Shown here piece by piece: positions 9,451-18,900 of a stretch of 64,000 nt of DNA (positions are counted from its first letter, which is position 1; each line of letters starts with the position of its first letter). The stretch comes from Candidatus Leptofilum gracile (GTDB taxonomy: Bacteria > Chloroflexota > Anaerolineae > Promineifilales > Promineifilaceae), in assembly GCA_016713825.1 (NCBI GenBank), contig JADJOJ010000006.1:328112-392111 (forward strand). Direction: 5' to 3'. Below the pieces are notes generated by a model. The model did no database searches. It worked only from the letters and a program-made list of their open reading frames with translations, and was not told the DNA's origin. A program made the translations under genes and the position numbers.

Positions 9451-11970
9451 ATGACAAAACAAACCAAATACAATCCCCAGGCCGTTGAGAAAAAGTGGCG
9501 GCCGGTTTGGGAAGCGCAAAATCTGTACCAAACGGGGGACGATCCCACCAAGCCCGACATTTACATTTTGGATTTCTTTCCGTACCCATCTGGCGCGGGG
9601 CTGTCGGTGGGGCACGCGCGTAATTACGTGCCCACCTGCATTTTTAGCCGCTACCGGCGCATGCAAGGATACAACGTGCTGCACCCGATGGGCTGGGATG
9701 CGTTCGGCCTGCCTGCCGAGAATTACGCCATCCAGCACAACATCCATCCGCGCCAAAGCACCAAGCTGTTTGCCGACACCTACCGGCGGCAGATGCAGGC
9801 GATGGAATGCAGCTACGATTGGTCGCGGGAAATTAACTCGACGTACCCCGATTATTACAAATGGACGCAACATTTTTTTCTGCTGCTGCACCAGCGGGGG
9901 CTGGCTTACCGGGCGCTGGGCAGCCAATGGTGGTGCCCCACCTGCCAAACGATCCTGGCCAACGAGCAGGTGGAGCAGGGGCTGTGCTGGCGCTGCGACA
10001 GCGAGGTGACGAAGAAGGCGCTGGCGCAGTGGTACTTCAAAATCACGGCGTATGCGGACCGGCTGCTGGCCGACCTGGAGACGCTGAACTGGCCGGAAAA
10101 AATCAAGGCGATGCAGCGCAACTGGATCGGCCGTTCCGAGGGTACCGAAGTTGTATTTGAGATTGAAAATCAGCAGATTTCGCAGATTGAAAAGATTAAA
10201 ACAAAATCTGGAAAATCTGCGCAATCTGTTGATAAAAAGTTTGAAATTAGAACTTTCACCACGCGGGTGGATACGCTGTTTGGGGTGACGTTTATTGCCA
10301 TCGCGCCGGAGCATCCGCTGGTGGGGCAGATTGTAACGGCGGGGCAGCAAACGGCCGTAACCCACTACACCAACCAAGCCATACGCAAATCAGAAATTGA
10401 CCGCACCTCGACCGAAAAAGCACAAACTGGCGTCTTCACCGGGAGCTACGCCACGCATCCGCTGACGGGCCAGCCAGTGCCGATTTGGGTGGCCGATTAC
10501 GTGCTGCCCGGCTACGGCAGCGGCGCGGTGATGGGCGTGCCCGCCCACGACAGCCGCGATTACGCCTTTGCCCAGACCTACGACCTGCCCATCGTGCCCG
10601 TAATTGAACCTGTCGATGAAGCTGTGGTAGAAGGTTGTTTTGCCGGATACGGCCGTCTCATCAACTCCGCCCAGTTCACCGGACAAACTTCACACGCGGC
10701 GATGGCGGCGATTACGGCCGTTCTTCAAGCCCAGGGCCACGGCGCACCCCAAATCACCTACAAGCTGCGCGACTGGCTGATTTCGCGGCAGCGGTACTGG
10801 GGCGCGCCGATTCCCATCGTGCACTGCCCGGATTGCGGCCCGGTGCCCGTACCAGAAAGTGACCTGCCCGTGCTGCTGCCAGAGACGGACAACTTTGCCC
10901 CAGCGGGAGACGGCCGTTCCCCCCTGGCCCACATTCACGCTTGGGTCAACACCCCCTGCCCCCAGTGCGGCGGCCCCGCCCAGCGCGAAACCGACACGAT
11001 GGACGGCTTTGCCTGCTCCTCCTGGTACTTTCTGCGCTTTGCCAGCCCGCAGTACGCCGACGGCCCGTTTGACCCGGCGGCAGTGCAGCGCTGGCTGCCG
11101 GTAGACACCTACGTTGGTGGGGCGGAACATGCGGTGCTGCACCTGCTGTACGCCCGCTTCTGGACCAAGGTGATGGCCGATGCCGGGCTGATTGATTTTG
11201 TGGAGCCGTTTACCGAACTGCGCAACCAGGGCGTGCTGTCGTCGCCGCAAGACGGCCGTCGCATGTCCAAATCGCGCGGCAACGTGATTACGCCAGACGA
11301 GGTGATTGCCCGCCACGGTACCGACGTGCTGCGGCTGAACGTCGTTTTCCTGGGGCCGTTTGATGCGGATGTGACCTGGGACGAGGGCGGCATTCGGGGC
11401 ATGACGCGCTTTGTGGAGCGGTTTTGGAATCTGGCTGTAGAAAAATCTGACGCAAAGGGGCAAAGGGGCAAAGCTGAAGAAGTTGAAGCGGCATTTGTTA
11501 GGACAAGGCACAAGATTGTGAAGCGGATCACGCAGGAGATGGCGGATTTTCGGTTTAATACGGCCGTTGCTGGCCTGATGGAATATCTAAACAGCCTGTA
11601 CGATTGCCGCGATGAGACCATCGGCCAAGATGCCTGGCGGGAAGCGCTGGGTACGATGGCCCGGCTGCTGGCCCCCATCGCCCCGTTCATCGCCGAGGAG
11701 GTGTGGCGCACGGTGCTGGGCAACCCAGAATCCGTGCATCGCCAAACCTGGCCCGGCTACGATGAGGCGTTGACGCAAGACGACGCGATCACCATTGTGG
11801 TACAGGTGAATGGCAAGGTGCGCGACCGGGTCACGGTGGCGGCGGTGGCGACGGTGGAATTTGTGAAGGAAACGGCCGTTGCCCAACCCAACGTTCAGGC
11901 CCACATCAACGGCCAGCCGATTCGCAAAATCATTGTGGTGCCGCAAAAGCTGGTGAATATTGTGGTGTAA
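9451..11970 (+). CDS. leuS: Leucyl-tRNA synthetase
   Basis: The class I synthetase has 839 residues, normal for bacterial LeuRS. HIGH-type motif GHARNYV lies near residue 52, the zinc-type cysteines WWCPTC...CWRC near 160-180, the CP1 editing domain motif GVPAHDSRDYAFA near 355, the WYFLRFASP block, and RMSKS near residue 605. It charges tRNA-Leu and hydrolyses mischarged products. Two stretches are unlike other LeuRS: about 20 polar residues around 240-262, encoded by an intergenic-type AGATTTCGCAGATT repeat, and SDAKGQRGKAEEVE near 668-681, encoded by CAAAGGGG units. Expression is probably leucine-controlled through two upstream attenuators. Confidence 0.95.
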   Translation: MTKQTKYNPQAVEKKWRPVWEAQNLYQTGDDPTKPDIYILDFFPYPSGAGLSVGHARNYVPTCIFSRYRRMQGYNVLHPMGWDAFGLPAENYAIQHNIHPRQSTKLFADTYRRQMQAMECSYDWSREINSTYPDYYKWTQHFFLLLHQRGLAYRALGSQWWCPTCQTILANEQVEQGLCWRCDSEVTKKALAQWYFKITAYADRLLADLETLNWPEKIKAMQRNWIGRSEGTEVVFEIENQQISQIEKIKTKSGKSAQSVDKKFEIRTFTTRVDTLFGVTFIAIAPEHPLVGQIVTAGQQTAVTHYTNQAIRKSEIDRTSTEKAQTGVFTGSYATHPLTGQPVPIWVADYVLPGYGSGAVMGVPAHDSRDYAFAQTYDLPIVPVIEPVDEAVVEGCFAGYGRLINSAQFTGQTSHAAMAAITAVLQAQGHGAPQITYKLRDWLISRQRYWGAPIPIVHCPDCGPVPVPESDLPVLLPETDNFAPAGDGRSPLAHIHAWVNTPCPQCGGPAQRETDTMDGFACSSWYFLRFASPQYADGPFDPAAVQRWLPVDTYVGGAEHAVLHLLYARFWTKVMADAGLIDFVEPFTELRNQGVLSSPQDGRRMSKSRGNVITPDEVIARHGTDVLRLNVVFLGPFDADVTWDEGGIRGMTRFVERFWNLAVEKSDAKGQRGKAEEVEAAFVRTRHKIVKRITQEMADFRFNTAVAGLMEYLNSLYDCRDETIGQDAWREALGTMARLLAPIAPFIAEEVWRTVLGNPESVHRQTWPGYDEALTQDDAITIVVQVNGKVRDRVTVAAVATVEFVKETAVAQPNVQAHINGQPIRKIIVVPQKLVNIVV
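10168..10243. repeat. AGATTTCGCAGATT repeat copy inside leuS
   Basis: CAGATTTCGCAGATTGAAAA and a partly complementary AATCTGCGCAATCTG match the intergenic copies at 15541-15615, 29237-29303 and 62461-62515. The copy is in frame and translated within the hinge to the LeuRS editing domain. Confidence 0.85.
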
Positions 11971-11973
11971 AAG

Positions 11974-12014
11974 ACCCCCTCCCTAGCCCTATCAGGGGGA
12001 GGGCTAGGGAGGGG
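11974..12014. terminator. Bidirectional hairpin between convergent leuS and the 1162-residue gene
   Basis: CCCCCTCCCTAGCCCT pairs with AGGGCTAGGGAGGGGG. It sits in the 57-base gap between two convergent genes and could end both transcripts, though no long T run follows on the plus side. The CCCTCCCTAGCCC text recurs at 22098-22178. Confidence 0.6.
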
Positions 12015-12027
12015 GCCAGGGTGAGGG

Positions 12028-15000
12028 TCAAACCTGCACGCGTACCAGCCTCACCTGCTCATCCCGGTCCAGGATGTGCTGGCTGGTGGCCTGGTCTAAA
12101 CAGTGGCCGGGGATGGTTTGGGAACGGCCGTTTGCCCACACTACCTCCACCTGCGCCACACCCCCCCGCGTATACACAATCGGCATCTGGCAGAAGGTGA
12201 AGGCGAGCGCATTTGGCGGCAGCAAGAGCGTTTGCGCCTCGCCGCATTGGTTTACATAAGTAAACGTGCCCGGTTCAGGCAAAAATTCGTCTGGGCGCAG
12301 CAGCGTAGGGCCAAAACAGAGCTGCCCCGCCTGCACAGAGACGCCCAATTCGCCCCAGCGAGTCAAAATCTCTTCCTTTACCTGGCCAGTCATGCCGGGT
12401 TGGCGTGCGCCGCTGCCCAGCGGGGTGTGCGAATACGGGTCGGTGGGAAACGCGCCGTACACATCGGGGCTTTTGTTGAAGCCGATACCGGCGCGAATGT
12501 CGTAGTAGGCGTCGGCCAGGGCGGTGGTTACGGCCGTATCCGCCCCATCGGCCACTGCCTGCTGGTAACATTCCTGCGCCGCCAGCAGCAGCTTGGAGAC
12601 CATGTGCCAGTAAATGCTGCCCAGCCCCTCGTAGGCAAAAAAGGTGCCAGAGCGGCCAGTGAAGGCGCGATGGTTAAAGGTCGCTTCAAACAGTTCCAGG
12701 ATGAACGCCTGCTCTTGGGCCACCAACTCGGCCAGTTCGGGTTCCTGGCCCATTTTTTGCAGCAGGGTGGCCACGTCGCTGGCGTTGCGGAAACGGCCGT
12801 TAAAATGAAACATCCCCGCCTCATCCTCCACCAACAGACGTTTGTCCCCAGCCGCTTGCAGCGCCTGCACCAGCGGCGAATGGGCCACCTGGGCCGCCGC
12901 CACATTGTTCTTTTGGCGGAAGCCCGGCAGGTGGCGGTGCGGGTACAGCATGTAGGAATGCTGGTCTGCCCGGTACAAATCGCTGTGGCGCAAGCTTTGC
13001 AGCAGCGCCAGCGCCGCCTGTGGGGCCAGCAAGCCAGAGGAGAGCAGGGCCACCTGCCCCTCTAACATCAAATACAAATGCTCAACGTCTGCGGTGGCTT
13101 CGCCCAGGCGCAAAATGTTGTAGGTGTGGGCCAGCCCATCGGGCCGCTGGTTCACGTGCAGGGTGTGCTCGATGTAGCGTTGGGCCAAGGATAGGAAGTT
13201 GGCCAGATTGGCTACGGCCAGGGGTTGCTGCGTTGGGGGCAGGCCGGTTTGGTAGAGCGTGGCGCGGTAGGCGGTAACGGCCGTTCCCAACGCATCCATC
13301 ACCGCCCGCCGATCTTGATCGCTAAAGCCATCAACCAGCCGGTCTTGAAAATGGGTAAAAATGGTCTGCACGTCGCCGAACAAGGTGGCAACGGCCGTAT
13401 TCACCACAAAATCCCCGTCCTTGTACTCTGCCAGCAGCCCTTGCCAAAAGGCGATGAAGCGGCGCAGGTAGGCGGCTGTCACCACCGACAGCCCCTTGCC
13501 CACCAGGGCGTTGTTGGCGTCGTTCCATTCTGGGCGCTGGGTGTTCATCCAGATACCGCCCTCGGGCACCAGGTTGGTGAGCTTGGCCAGCAGCAGCACC
13601 AGCAGCTTTTCTACCATCGTCACGTGGATAACGTCGCCAGCGGGGTTTAGGAGCAAACGGCCGTCTGTGCCCAGTTGGGTTACGGCCGTTTCCACCACTT
13701 CCTCCGTCTCCCAATCAAAATCAATCGTGTCGTACCAGTTGGTTAGCATGTCTGCATAGCTTTTTTGGCGGTATGGCACGTTGGCATAGCTAAAAATTGG
13801 CTGGTTCCACAGCTGGGCCAGGCGACCCGGCTGCATCTGCTCGGCCACTTCCAGCAGCTTTTGCAGGTAGATAATTTGATGATCGTTCCAGTAGCCAATG
13901 TTGGCCCACGGATTATCCGGCTCTGGCACTTCCCACTCAATGCCCGCCCGCGTCACCCGGTACGGGTTGTAGCCGTCGGCCGTGGTGGCGTTCAAAAATT
14001 TGGCAATGAGCCCCTCGGCATAGTTGGGGAACGACCAGGCCAGCGGCTCCCAATTTTGGAAGATGTCGCGCCAGTTGCCCTGGTAATCCAGGTTGGGCGA
14101 CAGGTCTGGTTTTTTTAGATTGATGGAAAACTGGTTCCAGGGGCGACTGGGGTCGCCATGCCGACGGCTAAACGACAGCGGCAAATATTCGTAGCAGAGC
14201 CGGATCAGGTTCGCTTCGCCAGATTCGGCGGCGCGGGCGTACAGTTCGCGGATGTTCATTTGTTCGGGCAGCTGGGCAAACCAGGATACGGCCGTTTCCC
14301 AAACCACCCGGTTACGCATCTGCACAAACGCCACAAAATCGTGGCGCTGCACTGTGTAGCCATCATCAAAAATGCCGCCGCGCATGATGTTGAACAGCAC
14401 ATTGGCAAAATGATGGCTGGTGGTGGCCTGTTCGGCCGACTGCTGCAAGCCGTCGGCGGCGGCCACGTAGCGCACCAGGGTATCGGTTCCCAGCGCCACA
14501 TCTTCCTCGATTTGCTGCTGAATAGCGGCGGCATCTTGCCGCAAGAAGTGGCTCAACTGGGTCACGGCGGCGCTGTCCTGGTTCACATCGGACGCGATGT
14601 GCCACGACTGCGCCCCGCCCGGCGGCAAAGCAAACGTAGACGAAACGAGATACGCCCCCGCTTTGCCGCAAATATCGTGTTCTGGGGTGAGGGAACGGCC
14701 GTAGCGAAACCCATCCAGCTGCTCTGTACAGAGCAAATGGGTGGGCTGCGGCAAGCCTACCTGCCAAACCGCTGTCGCCTTCAGCGATTCGCTCGGCTCC
14801 GCCTGATCCGTCAGCGTGGCGCTGAGGGCAAACAAACCCAGCCCGGTTTCCGGCTCCAGTTCATTTCGCTTGTAGGCGTGCAGTAAGCTGCTCATACTGT
14901 TTTGCAGCGCCGTGGTGGCCCCATAAGGCAGCACATTTTGCAGCCCGTCCAGCAGTTCAATCTGGCAATCGTCCGCGCCATCATTGTGCAGCCAGCAGGT

Positions 15001-15516
15001 GCGGATGAAGCCCAAGCAGTCGCCCGTACGCCAGGCGGTGCGCAGCCGCAGCTGCAAATCGTGGTTCACTTCTTCAAACAGCAGCACGTTGCCGTAGCTG
15101 TTTTTGTAAAGATGACGCTCGATGTTATATACGCCCGCGTACCGGTTGGAGAATGGCTCCCAGAGGTAAGCGCGCTGCGGGGACACCTGGTTAGCGTCAC
15201 CATCCCGACTTACGCGCACAATCGTTTTTGGCCCGGTCAGCTCACTATGCGCCGTGATCTTGTCTTCGGTTTCGTAGGGGAACAAAGCCGATTCGGCGTT
15301 GGTGCGCCCGGCCGTCAGGCCGCCCGTGCTGGAAATAAAGAGCCAATGATCAGAGCTGCTCACCAGGCTCATAAAAAATGGCGGCATCTGGTCATAATGG
15401 GCAATCTTGTAAAAGGTTTGCCCCATCATCTCCACAAAACTGCCGGTTACAGCCTGGGCTTTCCGTTTAACTGGGCGTTCGCCAATCAAGATTTTTTGGT
15501 TCACCGGAGTCATCAT
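12028..15516 (-). CDS. Large glycoside-phosphorylase-like protein, possible beta-1,3-oligoglucan phosphorylase
   Basis: The protein has 1162 residues and no signal peptide, so it is probably cytoplasmic. The size and the central run with GNWRDIFQNWE, DGYNPYRVTRAGIEWE and IGYWNDHQIIYLQKLLE resemble large (alpha/alpha)6 enzymes of the GH94-like phosphorylase clan. In this setting (two GH16 enzymes, GH3, sugar ABC transporter) a GH149/GH161-type beta-1,3-glucan phosphorylase would fit: it would cleave imported laminari-oligosaccharides with phosphate. That assignment is inference; the family was recognised only from general pattern and context. The start is ATG 15516, 8 bases after AAGGAGG; an upstream TTG is less likely. 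Seven or more ACGGCCGT copies lie in the gene. Confidence 0.5.
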   Translation of the reverse strand: MMTPVNQKILIGERPVKRKAQAVTGSFVEMMGQTFYKIAHYDQMPPFFMSLVSSSDHWLFISSTGGLTAGRTNAESALFPYETEDKITAHSELTGPKTIVRVSRDGDANQVSPQRAYLWEPFSNRYAGVYNIERHLYKNSYGNVLLFEEVNHDLQLRLRTAWRTGDCLGFIRTCWLHNDGADDCQIELLDGLQNVLPYGATTALQNSMSSLLHAYKRNELEPETGLGLFALSATLTDQAEPSESLKATAVWQVGLPQPTHLLCTEQLDGFRYGRSLTPEHDICGKAGAYLVSSTFALPPGGAQSWHIASDVNQDSAAVTQLSHFLRQDAAAIQQQIEEDVALGTDTLVRYVAAADGLQQSAEQATTSHHFANVLFNIMRGGIFDDGYTVQRHDFVAFVQMRNRVVWETAVSWFAQLPEQMNIRELYARAAESGEANLIRLCYEYLPLSFSRRHGDPSRPWNQFSINLKKPDLSPNLDYQGNWRDIFQNWEPLAWSFPNYAEGLIAKFLNATTADGYNPYRVTRAGIEWEVPEPDNPWANIGYWNDHQIIYLQKLLEVAEQMQPGRLAQLWNQPIFSYANVPYRQKSYADMLTNWYDTIDFDWETEEVVETAVTQLGTDGRLLLNPAGDVIHVTMVEKLLVLLLAKLTNLVPEGGIWMNTQRPEWNDANNALVGKGLSVVTAAYLRRFIAFWQGLLAEYKDGDFVVNTAVATLFGDVQTIFTHFQDRLVDGFSDQDRRAVMDALGTAVTAYRATLYQTGLPPTQQPLAVANLANFLSLAQRYIEHTLHVNQRPDGLAHTYNILRLGEATADVEHLYLMLEGQVALLSSGLLAPQAALALLQSLRHSDLYRADQHSYMLYPHRHLPGFRQKNNVAAAQVAHSPLVQALQAAGDKRLLVEDEAGMFHFNGRFRNASDVATLLQKMGQEPELAELVAQEQAFILELFEATFNHRAFTGRSGTFFAYEGLGSIYWHMVSKLLLAAQECYQQAVADGADTAVTTALADAYYDIRAGIGFNKSPDVYGAFPTDPYSHTPLGSGARQPGMTGQVKEEILTRWGELGVSVQAGQLCFGPTLLRPDEFLPEPGTFTYVNQCGEAQTLLLPPNALAFTFCQMPIVYTRGGVAQVEVVWANGRSQTIPGHCLDQATSQHILDRDEQVRLVRVQV

Positions 15517-15540
15517 CAGACATCCCTCCTTCAAAAATAG

Positions 15541-15778
15541 GCCGCAGATTAACGCGGATTAACGCGGATTAAATCTGGGCGCAATCTGCGCAAATCTGCG
15601 AAATCTGCTGATTTTCATTCATGGTGGTCAACGACAGTTGGTGTCGTCTCCTCAGTAAATAAACCTCCGGGAGGCTTCAAAAATGGCCTCTGTTACGCAC
15701 TGAACCTCCCGGAGGTTGGGTTTTCATTATCCGCCCTACGATTTCATTCGTGGTGGTCAACGACAGGCCGTGTCGTCT
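15541..15778. repeat. Composite intergenic repeat region
   Basis: This stretch holds an AATCTGCG/CGCAGATT repeat (15541-15615), two direct copies of TTCATTCNTGGTGGTCAACG... ending in TGTCGTCT (15613-15648 and 15742-15778), and between them a hairpin of AACCTCCGGGAGG with CCTCCCGGAGGTT. Each direct copy has ACGACA...TGTCGT dyad symmetry. No gene is visible in 15517-15998. Confidence 0.7.
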
Positions 15779-15897
15779 TCACTTCAATACAAATCCCAAA
15801 AGGAACGTATTGTACTCACCTCAAGGGGTTTAAACTCGCCAAATTTATCCCCAAAAATGACAAGGCAGTGGGGAATCTAACTGGTTACAAAAGAGAA

Positions 15898-15938
15898 AGG
15901 CTTTGGCTGGAACCAAACCGGCCAAAGCCTTTCATTTC
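15898..15938 (-). terminator. Terminator of the multidomain GH16 gene
   Basis: AAAGGCTTTGGC pairs with GCCAAAGCCTTT; on the minus strand it is followed by CTCTTTTG. It lies 60 bases past the stop of the minus-strand gene. Confidence 0.65.
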
Positions 15939-15998
15939 TACATCAATTTTTCAACGAAAGGTTTGTAAGTAAGGGCAGGGCGCGCCTTGCCCTTACGC

Positions 15999-18900
15999 TT
16001 ACGGAATGGACTCAAAAGCACCGATGTCGCAAGCTGCATCTCGGGCAATACCACGCTGATCGGTTGAGGGGCAAACGGCCGTATTCGCCGCATCAATCGC
16101 CACACTACCGGTCAGCAGGGCATGGGTCAACGTGGGGCCGCCATTGTCGGCCAACACGTCTACACCCGCACCACCAGCCGCCACAACAATGTCGCTGCCC
16201 ACTGGCTGGCAAGAGCCATCGGTCACCACATTGTTACCCAGCGAGGTGAGCGAAGCCAGCGCCGGGTTGCCTTCCAACTGGCAGTTGTAGGTGCCATTGT
16301 CTGCAATCAGGCTGTTCTGGATCGTCGCCGCTACCGGTGCGCCAAAGGTGGCAATCATCAAACCACCGGCAGTGCCGCCGGGCGCAGTGTTGCCCACAAT
16401 GGTGCTGTTCAAGATGGTCACCGTGCCGTCTGTGCTAAACATCGCCCCGCCGTGCCACGCCGTAGAGACGTTGCCGCTGAGGGTGCTGTTTACCACCGTC
16501 ACGTTGCCCAGCGTGCGCAACCCACCCGCCACGTCGCCAGCCACATTGCCGCTCACCGTGCTGTTGGTGAGGGTGATGTTGCTGTTGAAGAAGCCGTAGA
16601 TGCCGCCGCCCGGCTGGCCCAGCGTGCGGTTGTTCATCACCGCGCTGTTGTTCATGTTCAGCGTTGCGCCATCCCCGTTGTAGATGCCGCCACCGCCAAA
16701 CTGGAAGTCCGGTGCGCCGGTGCTGGATTCTGTGTTGTCCATCACCACCACGCTTTCCAGGTTCAGCACGCCGTAGTTCAGGATGCCGCCCCCTTGCGGA
16801 GCGCCCACGCCGTCAGCTACGGTCAAGTTGTTCAGGTTCACCACGGCCCCGGCGGCCATCTGGAAGACGCGCGAGGCGTTGTTGCCGCTCACGGTCAGGC
16901 CAGGAGCGCCGCTGCCGTCGATGGTCAGGCTGCGGGCCACGGTTAGCTGCCCAGAAGTGAGCGCAATCGTACCTCCAGCCAGAGTGGGATCAAAGGTAAT
17001 GGTGCCGTCTGGGGCGATGCGCTCGATGGCGTCCCGCAGGGAGCCAGCGCCGCTGTCGGCCAGGCTGGTTACCGTGAGGGCGGTGGGCGGCGGCACGGGT
17101 TTTACGCGTACCTGGTCCAGGGCGGCACTGCTGCCCGCAGGCAAGGAGAAGCCGTAGCCCCACACCTCGGCAAAGCTCAGGCCGTCGTTGGGTGCGCCTG
17201 CCGGTTGCGCGCTGCTGCGCACAAAGCTGGTGAAGGGGATTTCAACCTGCTGCCAGCCGCTGAAGTTGTCTACAAAGGTGGTTTCAAACCGTTCGGCCGT
17301 ATCTGGCCCCTGGTAAACGCGAATGTAGTCAACGGCCATGGATTGCGGCAGCTGCAAGTTGGGGTCTACGGTGCCGCCAAAGTTACCGCCAATGGCCACG
17401 TTCAGCAGCAGGAAGACCGGGTCGTTGAAGACCCATTCGCCCGATACGTCGGCGGGGGTGGCGGTGTGGTAGAGGATGCCATCTACGTACCACTCAATGC
17501 GGTCTGGCTGCCATTCGATGGTAAAGGTGTGGTAATTGTCGGAAACGGGGCCGCCGAAGTCGTAGACGTTGCCGTAGCTTTGGCCGCCAGCGTAGCCGGG
17601 GCCGTGTACGGTGCCGAAGATTTCGTTGGGCAGGCGGCTGACGTATTCCATGAAGTCGATTTCGCCGGTTTGCGGCCACTGTACCACGTCGATGTCGGTG
17701 CCCAGGCTCCAGAAGGCGGGCCAGAGGCCAGCTTCGCCGTCTGGGACGAGGATGCGGGATTCGATACGGCCGTACGCAAATTCCGCCTTGCGCCAGGAGA
17801 TCAACCGGGCCGAGGTGTACTCACACGGGCCGTAGTAACATTCCAGCGAGCCGTCTGCCTCACGCACGGTCAGCACCATGTTGCCGTTGCCGTCGGTGGC
17901 GGCGTTGGCTGGATCGTCCGTGTAGTATTGGAATTCATCATTGCCCCAGCCGGGGATGCCGTTGACCGTGCCGTCGCCAATTTCATAGCTCCAATTTTCT
18001 GGGTTGGGCGGCGTACCGGCTGGCTCGTTGAACTCTTCGCTCCACACCATGTTCCAGCCAGACGGGCCGGGGTCTGGGGCGCGGTTTTCTTTCAGGTTCA
18101 CCGTTACTTCTTGGCCGCTGTTGCTGCCGTAATACCAGAGGGTGAGCGCTTCACCGTGCGACCAATCTTGCCCCAGGGCAAAGTCGCGGTTGAAGGTAGC
18201 TGCGGCTGGTTCTACGTGCCGCATGGCGGCGGCGGCTTTAACCCAGGCGTTGCGGTAGTAAGCAACGGCCGTTACCAGACGACCTCTATCCGCATCTCGC
18301 TCGGCCTTGGTCATTTGGGCTTCGGCCTGGTCGATGAGACTGCCGTTCCCGCCACTTGCCACCGCCAGATCAAGCTGGTTCTGGGCCAAAGCCGCCACAG
18401 AATCCATCAGCTCCGCAACCAGCTGATCCAGCTCGGCGGTTGGGGCGTGGCGCGGCAGGCCAGCCAGGCGCAGGTCGGTGATGGCCACGTTCAGGTAGGT
18501 GAAGACGTTGGCCCCCTTGCTGGCATCCAGGTAGGCATCATTTTCCCAGTAAGCGGAGCGCAGGCTGCGGTCTAGCTGCTGGCGGGCCAGGAACAGCCAC
18601 AGATCAACGCGGAAATCGCCGGTGGGGTACAGGTCGTCTAGTTCGTCGTAAGCGGCCTGGATCATCGGTTGAACGGCCGTTGCCGTCGAAGAAACCTGCA
18701 AAATGGTCTCGAAGGCGTCCTGGCCGGGGATGGCCTGGGGATCGGTGGCCGTCATTAACTGCGTTCCCAATCCAGCCAGATCGCTGGCATCCCACAGGTA
18801 CGCGCCTTTCTCAAAGTCATCCAGCAGATTGATATCGTACGGGTCGTTGTCTTGAATAGACGCGCCCGCCTGGAAGGAGAAGCCCTGCGCCACGTCTACC

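Noticed and set aside
17205..18575. Long plus-strand ORF (about 456 codons) opposite the GH16 gene
   Set aside because: It is antisense to a clear multidomain enzyme. Its product is rich in Val, Gly and Ala without motifs, as expected from the complementary strand of GC-rich code.
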